From NCBI RefSeq assembly GCF_900114845.1, contig NZ_FOUK01000001.1:970479-1034478 (forward strand): DNA of 64,000 nt. The letters are read 5' to 3'. The notes beneath the pieces were generated by a model that was not told the DNA's origin, did not search any database, and saw only the letters and a program-made list of their open reading frames with translations. Below are positions 61,564 through 64,000 of the stretch, piece by piece. Each line of letters starts with the position of its first letter. Position 1 is the stretch's first letter. The position numbers and the translations under genes are program-made. This stretch comes from Pimelobacter simplex (GTDB taxonomy: Bacteria > Actinomycetota > Actinomycetes > Propionibacteriales > Nocardioidaceae).

Positions 61564-62697
61564 ATGACCACCCTGCTGCACCGGCCCGACGAGGTGCTGC
61601 TCGGCTTCGCGACCGCGCTGCGGGCGGCCGGGGTGGCGGTGACCCAGGACCGCACCCGCAGCTACCTCGACGCCGTCGCGCTCGTCGGCCTCGGCGACCG
61701 GGAGGCCACCCGCACCGCCGGGCGGGCGACGCTCTGCGCGACGCCCGAGGACCTCGAGCGGCACGACCGGGTGTTCGACGAGTGGTTCTCGCGCGACAAC
61801 ACGACGCCGGTCGTCCGGCCCCGGCACGCCCAGCAGCAGCCGGCCGCCGCGCTGCTCCCCGACGACGACGCCGCCGGCACGGGCGGTCCCGACGAGGACG
61901 ACGACCCGGTCAAGGCCAAGGCGAGCGGCGCCGACATCCTGCGCCACCGCGACGTGGCGACGCTCGACCCGGCCGAGCGGGTCCGGCTGGCGGCGATGTT
62001 CGCGTCGTTGGCCGTGCGCCTGCCGACCCGCCCGACCGCCCGTCGTACGCCGCACCGGCGGGGTGCCGTCGACGCGTCCCGGACGCTGCGGGCGAGCCTG
62101 CGCCAGATGGGCGAGCCGGCCCGGATCCACTACCGCCGGCGCGGCATCCGGCCGCGCCGCGTGGTGCTGCTGATCGACGTGTCCGGCTCGATGAGCGGGT
62201 ACGCCGACGCGCTGCTCCGCCTCGCCCACCGGATCGTGGTCGCGGGAGCGGCGAGCGGCGGCAGCCGCGACTCCGTCGAGGTGTTCAGCCTCGGCACCCG
62301 GCTCACCCACCTGACCCGCGCGCTCCGCCGCCGCGATCCCGACCGGGCGATCGCCGCGGCCGGCGACACCGTCCCGGACTGGTCCGGGGGCACCCGGCTG
62401 GGGGAGACCCTGCAGGCCTTCCTCGACCGGTGGGGGCGGCGCGGGATGGCGCGCGGCGCGGTCGTCGTCGTGTTCAGCGACGGCTGGGAGCGTGGCGACA
62501 CCCAGCTGCTCGGCGAGCAGGCCGCCCGGCTGCGGCGGCTCGCGCACAAGGTGATCTGGGTGAACCCCCACCGCGGCAAGGACGGCTACGCACCCGTGCA
62601 GCAAGGGGTGGTCGCCGTCCTGCCCCATGTCGACGCGTTCGTCGCCGGCCACTCGCTGGCGACCTTCGCCGAGCTGCTCGAAGAGATCGGGAGATGA
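61564..62697 (+). CDS. VWA-domain protein (CoxE-like)
   Basis: Encodes 377 residues: a helical N-terminal half, an acidic linker (DDDAAGTGGPDEDDDPVKAK), then a VWA domain with a complete MIDAS: VVLLIDVSGSMSGYADALLR, the Thr/Ser region WSGGTRLGETLQAF, and FSDGWERGDTQLLGEQ. MoxR-VWA pairs act as metal-dependent chaperones; CoxE partners CoxD. It starts seven bases after the MoxR stop and is followed by XdhC after six bases. Confidence 0.92.
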   Translation: MTTLLHRPDEVLLGFATALRAAGVAVTQDRTRSYLDAVALVGLGDREATRTAGRATLCATPEDLERHDRVFDEWFSRDNTTPVVRPRHAQQQPAAALLPDDDAAGTGGPDEDDDPVKAKASGADILRHRDVATLDPAERVRLAAMFASLAVRLPTRPTARRTPHRRGAVDASRTLRASLRQMGEPARIHYRRRGIRPRRVVLLIDVSGSMSGYADALLRLAHRIVVAGAASGGSRDSVEVFSLGTRLTHLTRALRRRDPDRAIAAAGDTVPDWSGGTRLGETLQAFLDRWGRRGMARGAVVVVFSDGWERGDTQLLGEQAARLRRLAHKVIWVNPHRGKDGYAPVQQGVVAVLPHVDAFVAGHSLATFAELLEEIGR

Positions 62698-62703
62698 CGC
62701 CAG

Positions 62704-63822
62704 ATGCGTGAGGTGCTGACCCAGCTGCTCCAGTGGTGGGAGGCCGGCGAGACCGTCGGCATGGGGACGGTCGTCGCGACCTTCCGCTCCGCCCCGCGCC
62801 CCCCGGGTGCGTCGATGCTGGTCGGGCCGGACGCCTCCGCCGTCGGCTCGGTCTCCGGCGGGTGCGTCGAGGGCGCCGTCTACGACCTCGCCCAGGAGGT
62901 CGCCGGCTCGGGCACCCCGCGGCTGCAGCGCTACGGCGTCTCCGACGACGACGCGTTCGCGGTCGGGCTCACCTGCGGCGGCATCCTCGACGTGTACGTC
63001 GAGAAGGTCAGCCGGACGACCTTCCCCGAGCTGGGCGAGATCGCCGCCGACATCGAGGCCGGCCGCCCGGTCGCCGTGGCCACCGTGGTCGACCACCCGG
63101 ACCCGTCGTACGTCGGACGCCGGGTGGTGCTGCGGCCCGACGAGCCGGCGACCGGGTCGCTCGGCAGCCCGCGCATCGACGACGCCGTCCGGGACGACGC
63201 GATGGGCCTCCTCGCCACCGGCCACAACGGCACGCTCTCCTACGGCCCCGACGGCGAGCGCCGCGGCGAGGGGATGCGCGTCTTCGTGTGGGCGTTCGCG
63301 CCGGCGCCGCGGATGCTCGTGTTCGGCGCCATCGACTTCGCCGCCGCGGTGGCCCGGGTCGGCGGCTTCCTCGGCTACCACGTCACCGTGTGCGACGCCC
63401 GGCCCGTGTTCGCCACGACCAGCCGGTTCCCCGGCGCCGACGAGGTCGTCGTCGAGTGGCCGCACCGCTACCTGGCGGCCGAGCAGGAGGCGGGCCGGGT
63501 CGACCGGCGGACGGTGATCACCGTGCTGACGCACGACCCGAAGTTCGACGTCCCGCTGCTCGAGGTGGCCCTGCGCCTGCCCGAGGTCGGCTACGTCGGC
63601 GCGATGGGCTCCCGGCGCACCCACGACGACCGGATGGACCGGCTCCGCGAGGCCGGCCTGACCGAGGCCGAGCTCGCGATGCTGCACAGCCCGATCGGGC
63701 TCGACCTCGGCGCCCGCACGCCGGAGGAGACCGCGATCAGCATCGCCGCCGAGATCGTCGCCGGCCGCTGGGGCGGCTCGGGCGAGCCGCTCGCCACCCG
63801 GTCGGGTCGGATCCACGCCTGA
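62704..63822 (+). CDS. XdhC/CoxI-family molybdenum-enzyme maturation protein
   Basis: Encodes 372 residues. The N-terminal XdhC_CoxI domain has MGTVVATFRSAPRPPGASML and GSVSGGCVEGAVYDLAQEV with its conserved Cys; the C-terminal Rossmann domain has GFLGYHVTVCDARPVFATTS, VITVLTHDPKFDVPLL and VGYVGAMGSRRTHDDR. XdhC binds molybdopterin cofactor, helps add the terminal sulfur and inserts it into xanthine-dehydrogenase-type enzymes. Completes the maturation set; the client enzyme is probably encoded outside the window. Confidence 0.95.
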   Translation: MREVLTQLLQWWEAGETVGMGTVVATFRSAPRPPGASMLVGPDASAVGSVSGGCVEGAVYDLAQEVAGSGTPRLQRYGVSDDDAFAVGLTCGGILDVYVEKVSRTTFPELGEIAADIEAGRPVAVATVVDHPDPSYVGRRVVLRPDEPATGSLGSPRIDDAVRDDAMGLLATGHNGTLSYGPDGERRGEGMRVFVWAFAPAPRMLVFGAIDFAAAVARVGGFLGYHVTVCDARPVFATTSRFPGADEVVVEWPHRYLAAEQEAGRVDRRTVITVLTHDPKFDVPLLEVALRLPEVGYVGAMGSRRTHDDRMDRLREAGLTEAELAMLHSPIGLDLGARTPEETAISIAAEIVAGRWGGSGEPLATRSGRIHA

Positions 63823-63877
63823 GAGTCACCTCCGTTCGGGGGTGATCGGCGTCACAGTGCGCGGTACTGTGCACGCC

Positions 63878-64000
63878 ATGGGCGACCTCGACCAGCGGCG
63901 GCGCGCGGCGCTGCGCGCGTGGACCACCTTCGTCGAGGAGGGTGACCCGGCGACGCCACTGGTCCGGCCCGAGATCCTCGACAGCTGGAACCGCTCCGGC
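63878..64000 (+). CDS. AcoR-like GAF/Fis-family activator (5' end only)
   Basis: Only 41 codons are visible before the window ends. MGDLDQRRRAALRAWTTFVE and RPEILDSWNRSG match the N-terminus of AcoR-type regulators, where (R/V)xxxxxSWxRS precedes the GAF domain. TACTGT (63865-63870) lies seven bases before the ATG. Such activators often control aldehyde, acetoin or molybdenum-hydroxylase operons, consistent with the maturation genes just upstream. Confidence 0.72.
   Translation, partial: MGDLDQRRRAALRAWTTFVEEGDPATPLVRPEILDSWNRSG

Overview
The window comes from a very GC-rich actinobacterium. Gene content and style point to the Nocardioides/Nocardioidaceae group: the coproporphyrin-type heme genes hemY and hemQ, DUF3263 and LytR_C genes, split LigD-polymerase and ATP-ligase genes, an ECF42-type sigma factor, an orphan groEL with a GGMGGMDF tail, and KstR-like operators. 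This placement is inference from content, not a phylogeny. Genes are tightly packed, often with 4-base ATGA/GTGA overlaps. About twenty starts have a -10-like hexamer 5-7 bases upstream of the start codon, which indicates heavy use of leaderless mRNAs.

Layout. 1-6.5 kb: end of a DUF4349 lipoprotein, hemY, a membrane protein, a histidine kinase/response regulator pair and hemQ. 6.5-11.2 kb: a SWIM zinc-finger protein, a 1039-residue partner and a 58-residue membrane peptide. 11.2-15.7 kb: sulfur and redox genes (a Cys-rich leader peptide, cysteine dioxygenase, rhodanese, msrB), a two-gene NHEJ-type repair set (LigD polymerase and ATP-dependent ligase) around a small unknown protein, and tRNA-Thr(TGT). 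15.9-21.7 kb: the most unusual region. A 37-residue secreted peptide with a predicted mature hexapeptide DRGTCC faces four tandem HTH-TPR proteins, an architecture resembling RRNPP peptide-pheromone systems. 21.7-26 kb: pdxY, then a GMC oxidoreductase/aldehyde dehydrogenase pair behind a KstR-like site. 26-34 kb: hsp20 with a divergent HspR-like gene, a DOPA-type dioxygenase, ung, a structured non-coding stretch, a PLP decarboxylase/MFS/hydrolase operon, and otsA.

34.4-37.0 kb: a lower-GC island of three exported proteins, the first split by a +1 frameshift, the last a trypsin-like lipoprotein. 37.4-41.4 kb: a second two-component system, DUF3263, LytR_C, an 82-bp tandem repeat and otsB. 41.5-43.3 kb: a SAM-I riboswitch, thrC and a ThiS/CysO-like protein ending GGC. 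43.4-49.0 kb: an AraC regulator divergent from a siderophore-iron uptake operon, with a DtxR/IdeR-like box between them. 49.0-56.6 kb: ECF42 sigma plus YciI partner, a secreted protein, a FadD19-like ligase behind a second KstR-like site, an OsmC protein, a lipoprotein, an SGNH hydrolase and an ATP-grasp protein. 56.6-58.4 kb: CIRCE-controlled groEL with a strong terminator. 58.4-64 kb: a membrane protein, then a molybdenum-hydroxylase maturation set (cupin, MocA-like transferase, MoxR ATPase, VWA/CoxE, XdhC) with no hydroxylase structural gene in view, and the start of an AcoR-like activator.

Several repeat structures are not explained by genes: a short dispersed repeat with one copy inside hemY, the 82-bp tandem repeat, a 203-bp duplication holding a long hairpin after the MocA-like gene, and several near-perfect palindromes at promoters.
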